Positions 40,568 through 48,934 of a stretch of DNA of 64,000 nt are shown one piece after another; position 1 is the first letter of the stretch, and each line of letters opens with the position of its first letter. Source of the DNA: Amycolatopsis oliviviridis (GTDB lineage: Bacteria; Actinomycetota; Actinomycetes; Mycobacteriales; Pseudonocardiaceae); NCBI RefSeq assembly GCF_014654365.1, contig NZ_BNAY01000003.1, positions 310,001-374,000 of the forward strand. The letters are read 5' to 3'. The position numbers and the translations under genes were made by a program. A model generated the notes under the pieces. The model saw only the letters and a list, made by a program, of their open reading frames with translations. It made no database searches and was not told the origin of the DNA.

Positions 40568-40570
40568 GGG

Positions 40571-41695
40571 TCAGCCGCGCGCGAGGACCAACGGGACGAG
40601 CTGTTCGGCCGGGGTCAGCGAGCCGTGCTGACCGACCAGGGAGGACTCGACGGCTTCGGCCAGTTCCCGCACCAGCCCGAAACGGCCCTTCGCCGCCACG
40701 ACGATGTCGCCGATACGCGGGCGGACACGGTCGGCGACCGGCCCGAACCAGCCCGCCTCGACGGCCTCGTCACGCGGCAGGATCCACGCCCGGTCCCCGA
40801 TCACGTCACGCCAAGCGGCCAGGACGTCGGCCTCCGCGCCCGGTTCGCTGTAGACGTGCCGCGCCCGGACCTCGCCACCGACGGCCCGGACGCCGCCGAG
40901 CAGCGCGGGGGTGTCGTCGATGTCGAGCGCGCCCTCGACGGTCACCATCCCGTGGTCGGCCACGACCGCGAGGAGCGCGCCGGACGGCAGGCCGTCCACG
41001 ATGGACTCGACCAGCCTGTCGACCTGCCGCAGCTGCATCCGCCACGGCGACGAACCCGGCCCGTAGACATGACCCAGCATGTCGAGTTCGCTGTGATAGC
41101 CCCAGCAGAACGCCGGCCTCGTTTCGAGACAGTGCAGGACGCAGGCCGCCAGGTCGCCGAGCGCGTGGACGCCGACGTAGCGGGCGCCGGACTGCGTCGC
41201 GCGGGTCAGCGCGGTGTCGGCGAACTTCGCCGAAGACACGACGCTGGTCGCGATCCCCGCGGCCGTCGCGCGCTCGAACGTCGTCGGCAGCGGCTGCACC
41301 TCGCGCGGCGGCAACGCGCCGCGCAGATCCCCGCCGTCCACGTGGCTGCTCCACCGCAACGCGTTCAGGACGCCGGCGCCCGGTACCTCGAAGCTGTAGC
41401 CGACCAGGCCGTGCTCTCCCGACGCCAGTCCGGTGCCGATCGCGCCGAGACCGGCGGCCGTCGTCGCCGGGAACCCGACCCGCAGCGGCGACTTCGCCAG
41501 TTGCGTGAGCACGGGCGCGTCGGCGGCGTGCTCGGCCAGCAGTTCCCAGCCGAGACCGTCGATGAGCAGGACGCAAGCGCTGGAAGCCTCGACCAGGCTC
41601 AGCGTGTTGGCGAACTCCGCGGCACCGAGGGCGGAAAGCACGGACGGGACGACTTGGCCGAGGTGCGGCACATGCGCCGCGACAGGCAGTTCCAC
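40571..41695 (-). CDS. Alkaline phosphatase superfamily nucleotide pyrophosphatase/phosphodiesterase-like protein
   Basis: A 374-residue protein related to type I phosphodiesterases. The nucleophile region is VGFPATTAAGLGAIGTG, with VLLIDGLGWELL, the metal-binding YHSELDMLGHVYGP and VVADHGMVTV. No signal peptide is evident from GTG at 41695, so it is probably cytoplasmic. Substrates could be nucleotides or phosphodiesters. It is divergent from the FmdB gene, 42 nt apart. Confidence 0.87.
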   Translation of the reverse strand: MELPVAAHVPHLGQVVPSVLSALGAAEFANTLSLVEASSACVLLIDGLGWELLAEHAADAPVLTQLAKSPLRVGFPATTAAGLGAIGTGLASGEHGLVGYSFEVPGAGVLNALRWSSHVDGGDLRGALPPREVQPLPTTFERATAAGIATSVVSSAKFADTALTRATQSGARYVGVHALGDLAACVLHCLETRPAFCWGYHSELDMLGHVYGPGSSPWRMQLRQVDRLVESIVDGLPSGALLAVVADHGMVTVEGALDIDDTPALLGGVRAVGGEVRARHVYSEPGAEADVLAAWRDVIGDRAWILPRDEAVEAGWFGPVADRVRPRIGDIVVAAKGRFGLVRELAEAVESSLVGQHGSLTPAEQLVPLVLARG

Positions 41696-41737
41696 CCGGT
41701 CAGCTTGCCATCCCGAGCACGAAAAGGAGATGGGATA

Positions 41738-41962
41738 ATGCCGGACATGCCGACTTACGCCTACCGCTGCCGCGAATGCGCCGGGACCTTCGAACTGCTG
41801 CGGCCGATGAGCGAATCCGGTGCGCCCGCGCCATGCCCGGAGGGCCACCAGGACACCGTCAAGCTGCTGACGACCGTCGCGCTGACCGGGTCGGCGTCCG
41901 GCCCCGCGCCCGTTCCCGCTGGTGGCGGCGGTGGCTGCTGTGGAGGCGGCTGCTGCAGCTGA
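41738..41962 (+). CDS. FmdB family zinc-ribbon regulatory protein
   Basis: A 74-residue protein: MPTYAYRCRECAGTFELLRPMSE, then PCPEGHQDTVKLLTTVALTG. The CxxC and CxxxH groups form a putative zinc ribbon. It ends in a Gly-rich stretch with two CC pairs, common in actinobacterial FmdB. ATG at 41738 is favoured because AGGAG lies 8 nt upstream, giving MPD before the usual MPTYAYRC; ATG at 41747 is the alternative. Its role is unknown despite the old regulator label. Confidence 0.88.
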   Translation: MPDMPTYAYRCRECAGTFELLRPMSESGAPAPCPEGHQDTVKLLTTVALTGSASGPAPVPAGGGGGCCGGGCCS

Positions 41963-42060
41963 CCCACCCGTTCGGGTGGAGCAACGTGTAATAGCCCGTT
42001 CGGCGGGTACCCCCTTGCCACCAGTCTGGAAGCTCCAGTGGTGGGAAGGGAGAACGTCCA

Positions 42061-42990
42061 GTGGCCACATCAGCACTGGCGGCCGTCGATTTCGGTCAAG
42101 GCGTGTCCAGCGCCTGGAGTTCGGTCGCCACCTTCGTCCCGAAACTGCTCGCGTTCCTGGTCATCCTGTTCATCGGCTGGCTGATCGCCAAGGCGATCTC
42201 CAAGGCCGTGAGCGTGGTGCTGGAGAAGGTCGGGTTCAACCGGCTCCTCGAACGCGGGGGCTTCAAGCAGATGCTCGCGCGGAGCCAGTTCGACGCGTCG
42301 AGCATCATCAGCAAGATCGTCTACTACGCGATCCTCCTGATCGCCCTGCAGTTCGCGTTCGGCGTGTTCGGCCCGAACCCGGTGAGCTCGCTGCTCAACG
42401 ACATCGTCGCCTGGCTGCCGCGCGCCATCGTCGCGATCGTCATCGTGGTGATCGCCGGCGCGATCGCCAAGGCGGTCAAGGACCTGGTGGGCAACGCCCT
42501 CGGCGGCGTCTCCTACGGCAAGGTGCTCGCCACCATCGCCTCGGTGTTCATCTGGGGCCTCGGCGCGATCGCCGCGCTGAACCAGATCGGGGTGGCCACC
42601 GCGGTCACGCTGCCGGTGCTGATCACCGTGCTCGCCACGATCGGCGGAATCGCCGTCGTCGGTGTGGGCGGTGGCCTGATCAAGCCGATGCAGCAGCGCT
42701 GGGAGACCTGGCTCGGCCGGGCCGAGGCGGAGATCCCCGCCGCGAAGGCGCAGGCCGAGGCCTACCAGCGCGGTCGTGAGGACGCCAGCCGCTCGGGTGA
42801 CGTGCCGACCGAGCGGACGACCGCCCAGCCGGTGCCGGCCGGGCATCACGCCGCCGATCCGAACGCCATGGGTCAGCAGCCGGCGCAGCACCAGCAGTTC
42901 CCGTCCAGCCAGGGTCAGGTGCCGCAGCACCAAGATCCCGGCCAGCGGCCCCCCGGTGGGTCAATGCCCCCTCCGCCGGAGTACCGCTGA
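42061..42990 (+). CDS. CmpX-like conserved TM-helix membrane protein (MscS-related)
   Basis: A 309-residue membrane protein. An N-terminal helix VATFVPKLLAFLVILFIGWLIAKAI, three further hydrophobic segments and the last pair (VFIWGLGAIAALNQIGVAT, LPVLITVLATIGGIAVVGVGGGLIKP) repeat the conserved TM-helix motif of CmpX and some mechanosensitive channels. A ~90-residue Gln/Pro-rich cytosolic tail follows. It lacks the MscS beta domain, so a gated channel is uncertain. GTG at 42061 follows GGGAAGGGAG. Confidence 0.85.
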   Translation: MATSALAAVDFGQGVSSAWSSVATFVPKLLAFLVILFIGWLIAKAISKAVSVVLEKVGFNRLLERGGFKQMLARSQFDASSIISKIVYYAILLIALQFAFGVFGPNPVSSLLNDIVAWLPRAIVAIVIVVIAGAIAKAVKDLVGNALGGVSYGKVLATIASVFIWGLGAIAALNQIGVATAVTLPVLITVLATIGGIAVVGVGGGLIKPMQQRWETWLGRAEAEIPAAKAQAEAYQRGREDASRSGDVPTERTTAQPVPAGHHAADPNAMGQQPAQHQQFPSSQGQVPQHQDPGQRPPGGSMPPPPEYR

Positions 42991-43024
42991 CCTTCCACGG
43001 GAGCGGGTGGGGCGTCCGGCCGCC

Positions 43025-43408
43025 CTACCCGTTCCCGGTCGGCCGGGTCCGCTGCTCGTCCATCGTGACGGCCAGCGAGCACACGCCGACCAGGCGCGCG
43101 GTCAGCCAATCGCTGGTGGTCCAGGCGGAGAGATCGGCCGGGGCGCGGAACGTCCAGCCCTTGGCCTTCGCCTCGTCGAGCAGCCCGCGCGTGTAGCCGG
43201 CGAGCAGTACGACCCCGGCGACCGCCGCCGAACCTTCGACCCCGGCCGCGAGGATGTCCCGCACCGCCGCCGAGTGCTGATCGAAGACGGCCGAAAGCCC
43301 GGGAAGAGCCGCCGCGGCGGCCAGCCCGGCCACACCGATCTGCTGGTGCAGCCGGGAAAGCGTGCTACGAGCCGAAGATTCCACCCAGGACGAGACCAGA
43401 TCTTTCAC
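43025..43408 (-). CDS. Hypothetical protein with hydrophobic core
   Basis: A 127-residue protein of no family I recognise. The N half is helical and Ala-rich (HQQIGVAGLAAAAALPGLSAV), followed by VEGSAAVAGVVLLAGYTRGLLDEAKAKGW and a more polar end. The hydrophobic stretches are short and could be buried helices rather than TM segments. It is convergent with the CmpX-like gene and has no clear operon partner; the lyase gene follows 62 nt away on the same strand. Confidence 0.65.
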   Translation of the reverse strand: MKDLVSSWVESSARSTLSRLHQQIGVAGLAAAAALPGLSAVFDQHSAAVRDILAAGVEGSAAVAGVVLLAGYTRGLLDEAKAKGWTFRAPADLSAWTTSDWLTARLVGVCSLAVTMDEQRTRPTGNG

Positions 43409-43470
43409 CCGACCAGGTTAGCCAGGTCAGGCGATTTGTCGACATCCCGGTGACCATGATCGCAGTGGAC

Positions 43471-44589
43471 TCAGCAGGCCTTGAGCGCCTGATCCAGGTC
43501 GTGCCACAGATCCTCGACGTCCTCCAGCCCCACCGACATGCGGATGAGCCGGTCGGTGACGCCCGCGCCGCGCCGGTCGTCCTCGGCGACGATCCGGTGG
43601 CTGATCGACGCGGGATGCTGGATGAGCGAGTCCACGCTGCCGAGGCTGACGGCCGGGGTGATCAACCGGACCGCGCCGATGAGCGCGTGCGGATCGCCGT
43701 CGACCTCGAACGCGATCAGCGGACCGCCGATGCCCGGGTAGTGCACGGCGCTCACGTTCGCGTGGCCGCGCAGCCGCTCGACGAGTTCGGCGGCCGTCGC
43801 GGACGCGGCGTTGACCCGCAGCGGAAGCGTCGAAAGGCCGCGAAGCAGCATGTACCCGGCCAGCGGGTGCAGCACGCCGCCGGTGGCGAAGCGGATCTGC
43901 CGCAGCATCCCGGCGTCTTCGGCACCGCACGCCACCACACCGCCCATGACGTCGCCATGGCCGCCGAGGAACTTGGTCGCGCTGTGCAGCACGAACCGGG
44001 CTCCGTGGCGCCCGGGCCGCTGGAGCACGGGAGTGGCGAAGGTGTTGTCGACCAGCATCGGAACTTCGCCTGCGGCGCTCACGATCTCGGCGATGTCGAC
44101 CTCGCGCAGGGTCGGGTTCGCGGGCGTTTCGAGCAGCACCAGCCCGGTGTCGGGACGCAGCGCCGAAGCGACGTCTTCCGGATCCGCCCAGGTCACCTCG
44201 GTGCCGAGCAGGCCTGACGTGAGCATGTGGTCGGTGCAGCCGTAGACCGGCCGGACGGCGACGACGTGCCGCTTGCCCTGCGCGACGGCGGCGAGCAGTG
44301 ACGCCGACACCGCGGCCATGCCGGTGGCGAACGCGACGGCGTCGTCGAACCCTTCGAGTTCGGCCAGCGCCTTCTCGAACCGCTCGACGGTCGGATTGCT
44401 CAGCCGCCCGTAGACCGGGAGCCCGGACAGCGCGCCCGTGGCGGCGAACTCGTCGATGCGGCCCGCCTCGTCGACGCTGTCCCGCGACGGGTAGGTCGTG
44501 GACAGGTCGAGCGGAGCGGCGTGGACGCCGAGGTCCGTGAGATCGTCACGGCCGGCGTGGACGGCTCGGGTGCGCAGCGTTGCGGTCAT
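43471..44589 (-). CDS. Cys/Met metabolism PLP-dependent lyase (methionine or cystathionine gamma-lyase type)
   Basis: A 372-residue PLP enzyme. The PLP lysine is in LHSATKFLGGHGDVMGG, the conserved tyrosine-arginine in PVYGRLSNPTVERFEKALAELEG, and VDNTFATPVLQRP binds cofactor. It cleaves the C-gamma-S bond of methionine, homocysteine or cystathionine. The divergent Lrp gene and its operator suggest amino-acid-inducible catabolism, favouring a methionine gamma-lyase. ATG at 44589 is set by the family start TLRTRAVHAG. Confidence 0.9.
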   Translation of the reverse strand: MTATLRTRAVHAGRDDLTDLGVHAAPLDLSTTYPSRDSVDEAGRIDEFAATGALSGLPVYGRLSNPTVERFEKALAELEGFDDAVAFATGMAAVSASLLAAVAQGKRHVVAVRPVYGCTDHMLTSGLLGTEVTWADPEDVASALRPDTGLVLLETPANPTLREVDIAEIVSAAGEVPMLVDNTFATPVLQRPGRHGARFVLHSATKFLGGHGDVMGGVVACGAEDAGMLRQIRFATGGVLHPLAGYMLLRGLSTLPLRVNAASATAAELVERLRGHANVSAVHYPGIGGPLIAFEVDGDPHALIGAVRLITPAVSLGSVDSLIQHPASISHRIVAEDDRRGAGVTDRLIRMSVGLEDVEDLWHDLDQALKAC

Positions 44590-44625
44590 ACTCCAGATGG
44601 TGCGTTTTTCTCCGGATACGACGCA

Positions 44626-44639
44626 ATATCCTCGGATAT
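44626..44639. promoter_or_regulatory. Perfect 14-bp palindrome, candidate Lrp/AsnC operator
   Basis: ATATCCTCGGATAT lies 9 nt before the Lrp start and 37 nt before the divergent lyase start. A second related element, TCCGGATA, lies at about 44611. AT-rich dyads of this size in a shared promoter are typical binding sites of Lrp/AsnC regulators, and this one is unusually AT-rich for this genome. Confidence 0.6.
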
Positions 44640-44648
44640 CATTCGCCA

Positions 44649-45122
44649 ATGCCGGATTCTGTCGAACTGAGCACGGTCGACCTGCGGATTCTGCGGCTCC
44701 TGCAGAACGACGCACGGATCTCGAACAAGGATCTGGCGGCCGAGGTCGGCATCGCGCCCTCGACCTGCCTCGACCGGGTCAACCGGTTGCGCGAGCTCGG
44801 GGTGATCACCGGCCAGCGCGCCGAGGTGGACGCCGCCAAACTCGGCCGCCCGCTCGAAGCGCTCCTGTTCGTCCAGGTCCGCCCGCACCGCCGGGCGCTG
44901 GTCGACTCGTTCGTCGGGCATCTGCTCGCCCTGCCCGAGGTCCGCGCCGTCTACCACCTGACCGGCCCGGACGACTTCCTCGCGCACGTCGCCACCGCTT
45001 CGGCGACCGAGCTGCAACGGCTGGTCCTCGACGAACTGACCGCGCGCGACGAGGTCGCCCGGGTGCACACGAACCTGGTCTTCCAGCACTGGAGCGGGGG
45101 ACCTTTGCTCCCGCCCGCCTGA
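44649..45122 (+). CDS. Lrp/AsnC family transcriptional regulator
   Basis: A 157-residue regulator. The HTH is VDLRILRLLQNDARISNKDLAAEVGIAPSTCLDRVNRL at residues 9-46 and the C-terminal RAM domain contains VQVRPHRRALVDSFVGHLL and VYHLTGPDDFLAHVA. It probably binds an amino acid and controls the divergent gamma-lyase through the palindrome just upstream. ATG at 44649 starts within the normal family length. Its stop abuts the convergent DUF1963 gene with no gap. Confidence 0.93.
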   Translation: MPDSVELSTVDLRILRLLQNDARISNKDLAAEVGIAPSTCLDRVNRLRELGVITGQRAEVDAAKLGRPLEALLFVQVRPHRRALVDSFVGHLLALPEVRAVYHLTGPDDFLAHVATASATELQRLVLDELTARDEVARVHTNLVFQHWSGGPLLPPA

Positions 45123-45956
45123 TCAGTCGATGCGGACCTTGACCGGATGCGTGACGTCGGCGGGGCAGGTGAAGATGTTCAGCACCCCGCGGCGGGCGAA
45201 CGACCAGCACGCCGGTTCGTCATCGACGACCTCGCAGCCGCAGCCGACCTCGTGTTCCTCGGTGGCCAGCGCGATCGTCTGCCGCAGTTCCTCGCCGCAC
45301 TCCCGGCAGCCCAGATCGGCGCGATCGGACCCGGACCAGGCCGTCCAGCCGCCGATCTTCGAGTACTGGTCCAGCTCCGGCCAGCCCTCCGGGTCATCGC
45401 TCGCGCCCTCGGGGATGCCGAGCGCGGCGCGGGTCTCCGCCGGGAAGTCGCAGAGCCGGGGCAGTTCGTCGATCGAGCACGGCTCGAAGACGCACTGCTC
45501 CGGCAGGTAGTCGGCTTCGGCGTCCTCGGGCGGGGGCGGCGGGTCCGCGATGTCCCCCACCTCGCCGGAATCGCGCCACACCAGCCGGACCGCGGGCCCC
45601 CGGTGGTACGGGCTGTCGTGGTCCAGCGGGCAGAACAGGATCTGCAGGACGTCGGTGCCCTCCGGGAAGGGCAACTCCGGGAAGTCATCGCGGAAGAACT
45701 GGGCCGCGCTGATCATCACCGGCACCGGGCCGTCGAGCGCGTGCCCGCTCCGCCACGCGTCGTCGGACGCGTCCGGGTCGGGCGGCCAGGTCACCGGGCA
45801 CTCGGGCCACGGCTCGTCCGACGGCCAGAGCAGCGGACCGCCGAAATGGCTCTCGTCGGGACGCGGCTCCCCCGGCGCGGGGTGCAGCCGGATGGCCGTC
45901 CGGACCAGGTCGTTCAGGCCGGGGATGGGAACCCCGTCGTATGTCAGCTGACGCAC
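45123..45956 (-). CDS. DUF1963-like (YwqG) protein
   Basis: A 277-residue soluble acidic protein. FGGPLLWPSDEPWPECPVTW, PVPMISAAQFF-like and LPFPEGTDVLQILFCPLDH are the pattern of DUF1963/YwqG proteins. Late cysteines in LGCRECGEELRQT, VGCGCEVVDDEPACW and IFTCPADVTHP could bind zinc. Function is unknown in the family. It ends directly against the convergent Lrp stop and follows the PH-like gene by 10 nt, so the two may be one transcript. Confidence 0.78.
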   Translation of the reverse strand: MRQLTYDGVPIPGLNDLVRTAIRLHPAPGEPRPDESHFGGPLLWPSDEPWPECPVTWPPDPDASDDAWRSGHALDGPVPVMISAAQFFRDDFPELPFPEGTDVLQILFCPLDHDSPYHRGPAVRLVWRDSGEVGDIADPPPPPEDAEADYLPEQCVFEPCSIDELPRLCDFPAETRAALGIPEGASDDPEGWPELDQYSKIGGWTAWSGSDRADLGCRECGEELRQTIALATEEHEVGCGCEVVDDEPACWSFARRGVLNIFTCPADVTHPVKVRID

Positions 45957-45966
45957 CCAGGGGAGC

Positions 45967-46332
45967 TTAGAGGTCCGGCAGCGGATCTTCAGGTTTTGCC
46001 CCGTCTCGCATGATCTCGGCGTCGGCGGCGTGGACGACCGCGATGTACTCGTCGTCGATCTCGTAGTCGATGCCGTTGAACTTGAACCACGGGACGGTCG
46101 ACGTGTCGACCGGTCCGATCCGCTGGTTCCGCAGGCCCGTCGAGACGACTTTCTTCGGTGTCTTCCGGCTCAGGTATCCGGTCGTCAGGACCGTGATCGT
46201 CTTGCGGGTCACCGCGAAGAACACGCCGGGGTTGGTACTGCCGAAGACGTCGGCCGGGAACACGTAGTGGATCTCGTCGTCCGGATCGAGGAACCCCGCG
46301 ATCCGCTTCCTTACCCCCGAGGACACCGGCAT
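45967..46332 (-). CDS. Small PH-domain-like protein (YokE-type)
   Basis: A 121-residue protein. VRKRIAGFLDPDDEIHYVFPADVF then FFAVTRKTITVLTTGYLSRKTPKKVVSTGLRNQRIGPVD fits the seven-strand pattern of bacterial YokE-like PH domains, closed by a helix after DDEYIAVVHAADAEIM. Such proteins are soluble and of unknown role. A 15-bp-arm palindrome lies just upstream of its start. Confidence 0.72.
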   Translation of the reverse strand: MPVSSGVRKRIAGFLDPDDEIHYVFPADVFGSTNPGVFFAVTRKTITVLTTGYLSRKTPKKVVSTGLRNQRIGPVDTSTVPWFKFNGIDYEIDDEYIAVVHAADAEIMRDGAKPEDPLPDL

Positions 46333-46349
46333 GTGTCCAAGCTACCGAC

Positions 46350-46383
46350 CTCTGGCGCAAGTAGTCGGCTACTTGCGCCAGAG
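46350..46383. repeat. Short perfect palindrome, family D
   Basis: Arms of 15 bp, CTCTGGCGCAAGTAG (46350-46364) and its complement (46369-46383), with a TCGG tetraloop. It ends 4 nt before the stop of the 3-hydroxyacyl-CoA dehydrogenase and lies 17 nt upstream of the PH-like gene, so it acts as a terminator on the minus strand. It is unrelated in sequence to the other palindromes here. Confidence 0.8.
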
Positions 46384-46387
46384 ACAC

Positions 46388-48163
46388 CTACCGGGCCGAG
46401 TAGTCCTTGAAGCCCTTCCCCGTCTTCCGGCCCAGCCGCCCGGCGGTCACCAGGTGCTCCAGCAGCGGCGCGGGCGCGAAGCCCTCTTCGCGGAACTCGT
46501 TGTACAGGGTCCGCTGGATCGCCAGCGAAACGTCCAGCCCGACGACGTCGAGCAGTTCGAACGGCCCCATCGGCAGCCCGCAGCCCACCTTCATCGCGGT
46601 GTCGATGTCGTCGGCCTCCGCGTAGTGCGCTTCGAGCATCTTCACCGCGTCGTTCAGGTACGGGAACAGCAGCGCGTTGACGATGAACCCGGCCCGGTCG
46701 CCACAGTGCACGGGATGCTTGCCCACCGCCGCGCAGACGGCGTCGACGGTCGCGATCACGTCGGGCGCGGTGGCGATGGTCGAGACGATCTCGACGAGTT
46801 TCATCACCGGCGCCGGGTTGAAGAAGTGCACGCCGACCACGTCCGAAGGCCGCGAGGTGGCGGCCGCGCATTCGATCACCGGCAGCGAGGACGTCGTCGT
46901 CGCCAGGACCGCGCCGGGCTTCACGACGTCGTCGAGCGCGGCGAAGACGGCCTGTTTGACGGCCAGGTCCTCGGCCACCGCCTCGACGACGAGGTCGACG
47001 TCGGCCAGTTCGTCGAACTCCACCGCCGGCGAGATCCGGCCGAGCGCGGCGGCCGCGTCCTCTTCGGACAGTTTGCCCTTGACCACGGCCTTGTCCAGCG
47101 ACTTCTTCACCCGCGCGACCGACGCCGCGGCCTTCTCCGCGCTCCGCGCCCGCAGGATGACCTCGTAACCGCGTTTCGCGAACACCTCGACGATGCCGGT
47201 CGCCATGGTCCCGGTCCCGACGACGCCGACCTTGCGCACCTCCCGCGGTGTCACGGAGTCCACTGTGGACTTCGTGATCGCGTCGGTCACCGTCGGCGAA
47301 TCGGGTTCGTCGTAGGCGTAGAAACCCTGTCCCGTCTTCCGGCCGAGCAGCCCGGCGGTGATCATCTGCTTCAGCAGCGGCGCCGGAGCGTGGAGCCTGT
47401 TGCGCGACTGGTGGTACATCGTGTCGAGGATCTCGTACGCGGTGTCCAGCCCGATGAGGTCCAGCAAAGCCAAGGGCCCCATGGGATATCCGCAGCCGAA
47501 CCGCATCGCCGCGTCGAGGTCCTCGCGGGTGGCGTAGCGCTGTTCGTACATCCGCACGGCGTGGTTGAGGTACCCGAAGAGCAGCGCGTTCGCGATGAAC
47601 CCGGCGCGGTCGCCGATCACCACCGGTGTCTTGCCGAGACGTTCGGCGAACGCGACGACGTCGGTGACCACGCCGGGTTCGGTGACCACGGTGCGGACGA
47701 TCTCGACCAGTTTGAGGATCGGCGCCGGGTTGAAGAAGTGCATCCCGACGACCTTGCCCGGCCGCGCGGTGTGCACGCCGATCTCGGTGATCGACAGCGA
47801 CGAGGTGTTGGACACGAAGATCGTGTCCGGCCCGGTGATCTTGTCCAGCTGGGCGAAAACGTCGGATTTCGCTTCGAGGTTCTCCGGGATCGCCTCGATC
47901 ACCAGGTCCACATCGGACAGTTCGCTCAGCGACGTGGTGTAGCGGATCCGGCCCAGCAGGTCACTCCGGCCGCCGGCGTCGAGCTTGCCGCCGGACACCG
48001 CCCGTTCGGTCGAATGCTCCAGATGACCCCGGCCCCGGTGCACGCCGTCGTCGTCGATCTCGACCGCGACGACGGATACGCCGCTCCTCGCGAGCACCTC
48101 GGCGATCCCGGCGCCCATGGTGCCGAGACCGATGACTCCCACACTCGAGATTTCCCGCGCCAC
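46388..48163 (-). CDS. 3-hydroxyacyl-CoA dehydrogenase, internally duplicated
   Basis: A 591-residue protein made of two complete 3HCDH halves. Each has an NAD loop (GVIGLGTMGAGIAEVLARSG near residue 6; VGVVGTGTMATGIVEVFAKRG near 310), a catalytic HFFNPAP motif (VGMHFFNPAPILKLVEIV; VGVHFFNPAPVMKLVEIV) and a C-terminal domain with GRKTGQGFY or GRKTGKGF. No hydratase domain is fused. It oxidises 3-hydroxyacyl-CoA in beta-oxidation or butyrate-type metabolism. GTG at 48163 has GGAGG 7 nt upstream, and TTACTCGCTGGTAG at 48180-48193 may be an operator. Confidence 0.93.
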   Translation of the reverse strand: MAREISSVGVIGLGTMGAGIAEVLARSGVSVVAVEIDDDGVHRGRGHLEHSTERAVSGGKLDAGGRSDLLGRIRYTTSLSELSDVDLVIEAIPENLEAKSDVFAQLDKITGPDTIFVSNTSSLSITEIGVHTARPGKVVGMHFFNPAPILKLVEIVRTVVTEPGVVTDVVAFAERLGKTPVVIGDRAGFIANALLFGYLNHAVRMYEQRYATREDLDAAMRFGCGYPMGPLALLDLIGLDTAYEILDTMYHQSRNRLHAPAPLLKQMITAGLLGRKTGQGFYAYDEPDSPTVTDAITKSTVDSVTPREVRKVGVVGTGTMATGIVEVFAKRGYEVILRARSAEKAAASVARVKKSLDKAVVKGKLSEEDAAAALGRISPAVEFDELADVDLVVEAVAEDLAVKQAVFAALDDVVKPGAVLATTTSSLPVIECAAATSRPSDVVGVHFFNPAPVMKLVEIVSTIATAPDVIATVDAVCAAVGKHPVHCGDRAGFIVNALLFPYLNDAVKMLEAHYAEADDIDTAMKVGCGLPMGPFELLDVVGLDVSLAIQRTLYNEFREEGFAPAPLLEHLVTAGRLGRKTGKGFKDYSAR

Positions 48164-48259
48164 AACCGGCCTCCGGAGGTTACTCGCTGGTAGTTTCTCC
48201 GATCGTGCCACGCCGGGGCGCGGAAAGCAGCCGCTGTCACCCACCGAATCGAGTAAGTG

Positions 48260-48934
48260 TCACTCCCCGAAGTTCTGGTCGACGAGGTCCTTGACCTTGG
48301 TGAGCGCTTCTTCGGCCTGCGCGCCCTTGGCCCGGACCTCGATCCGGTCGCCCTGCCGGGCGCCGAGCGCCATCAGCGCGAGCACGCTGTTGGCGTCCGC
48401 GGTCTCCTCGCCCAGCCGCACGGTGACCTCCGCGTCCAGCCCGGCGATGCTCCGGACCAGGACGGCGGCGGGCCGCGCGTGCAGTCCGACGTCGTTGCGC
48501 AGCGTGAGTTCGACACTGCTTTCGCCGTCCCGCACCCCGTCGTCCAGCGTCAGGTCCGGCGGAGCGCCCGCCGAAGCGGCGGCTTCGGAGACGGCCTTGC
48601 GGTCCGCCCCGCCCTGTGCCGCGACGGCGGCGGCGATCGCGCCCTCGACGAGCGGCGCGTCCACGACGAAGGCGGCCGACGGGTCGGCGAGCGATTCGAC
48701 GGCCAGTTCCGCGGTCATCTGCGCGCTGCCGAGGTCGTACAGCAGGACGACGCCCGCGCCCGAATCGGCGCGCTGGGTCGCGGCGACGACCTCGTCGTAG
48801 TCCGTTCCGATCCCGCCGTCGGCGAGACCGCCCGCCGCCACGATGGTGACGTCCGGCGCCATCTGGGCGGCGAGTTCCGCGAGCCCTTCGGCGAGTTTGG
48901 CGCTGTGGGAGACGAGCACGATTCCGACGCTCAC
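48260..48934 (-). CDS. dhaM: Dihydroxyacetone kinase phosphotransfer subunit DhaM with fused HPr
   Basis: A 224-residue two-domain PTS protein. The EIIA-mannose-like domain has H10 in IVLVSHSAKLAEGLAELAAQM. After an Ala-rich linker the HPr domain has its histidine near 152 in NDVGLHARPAAVLVRS. DhaM passes phosphate from PEP (through EI and HPr) to ADP held on DhaL. Fusing HPr shortens the chain, but EI is still needed and is not in the window. GTGA overlap with dhaL. Confidence 0.93.
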   Translation of the reverse strand: MSVGIVLVSHSAKLAEGLAELAAQMAPDVTIVAAGGLADGGIGTDYDEVVAATQRADSGAGVVLLYDLGSAQMTAELAVESLADPSAAFVVDAPLVEGAIAAAVAAQGGADRKAVSEAAASAGAPPDLTLDDGVRDGESSVELTLRNDVGLHARPAAVLVRSIAGLDAEVTVRLGEETADANSVLALMALGARQGDRIEVRAKGAQAEEALTKVKDLVDQNFGE

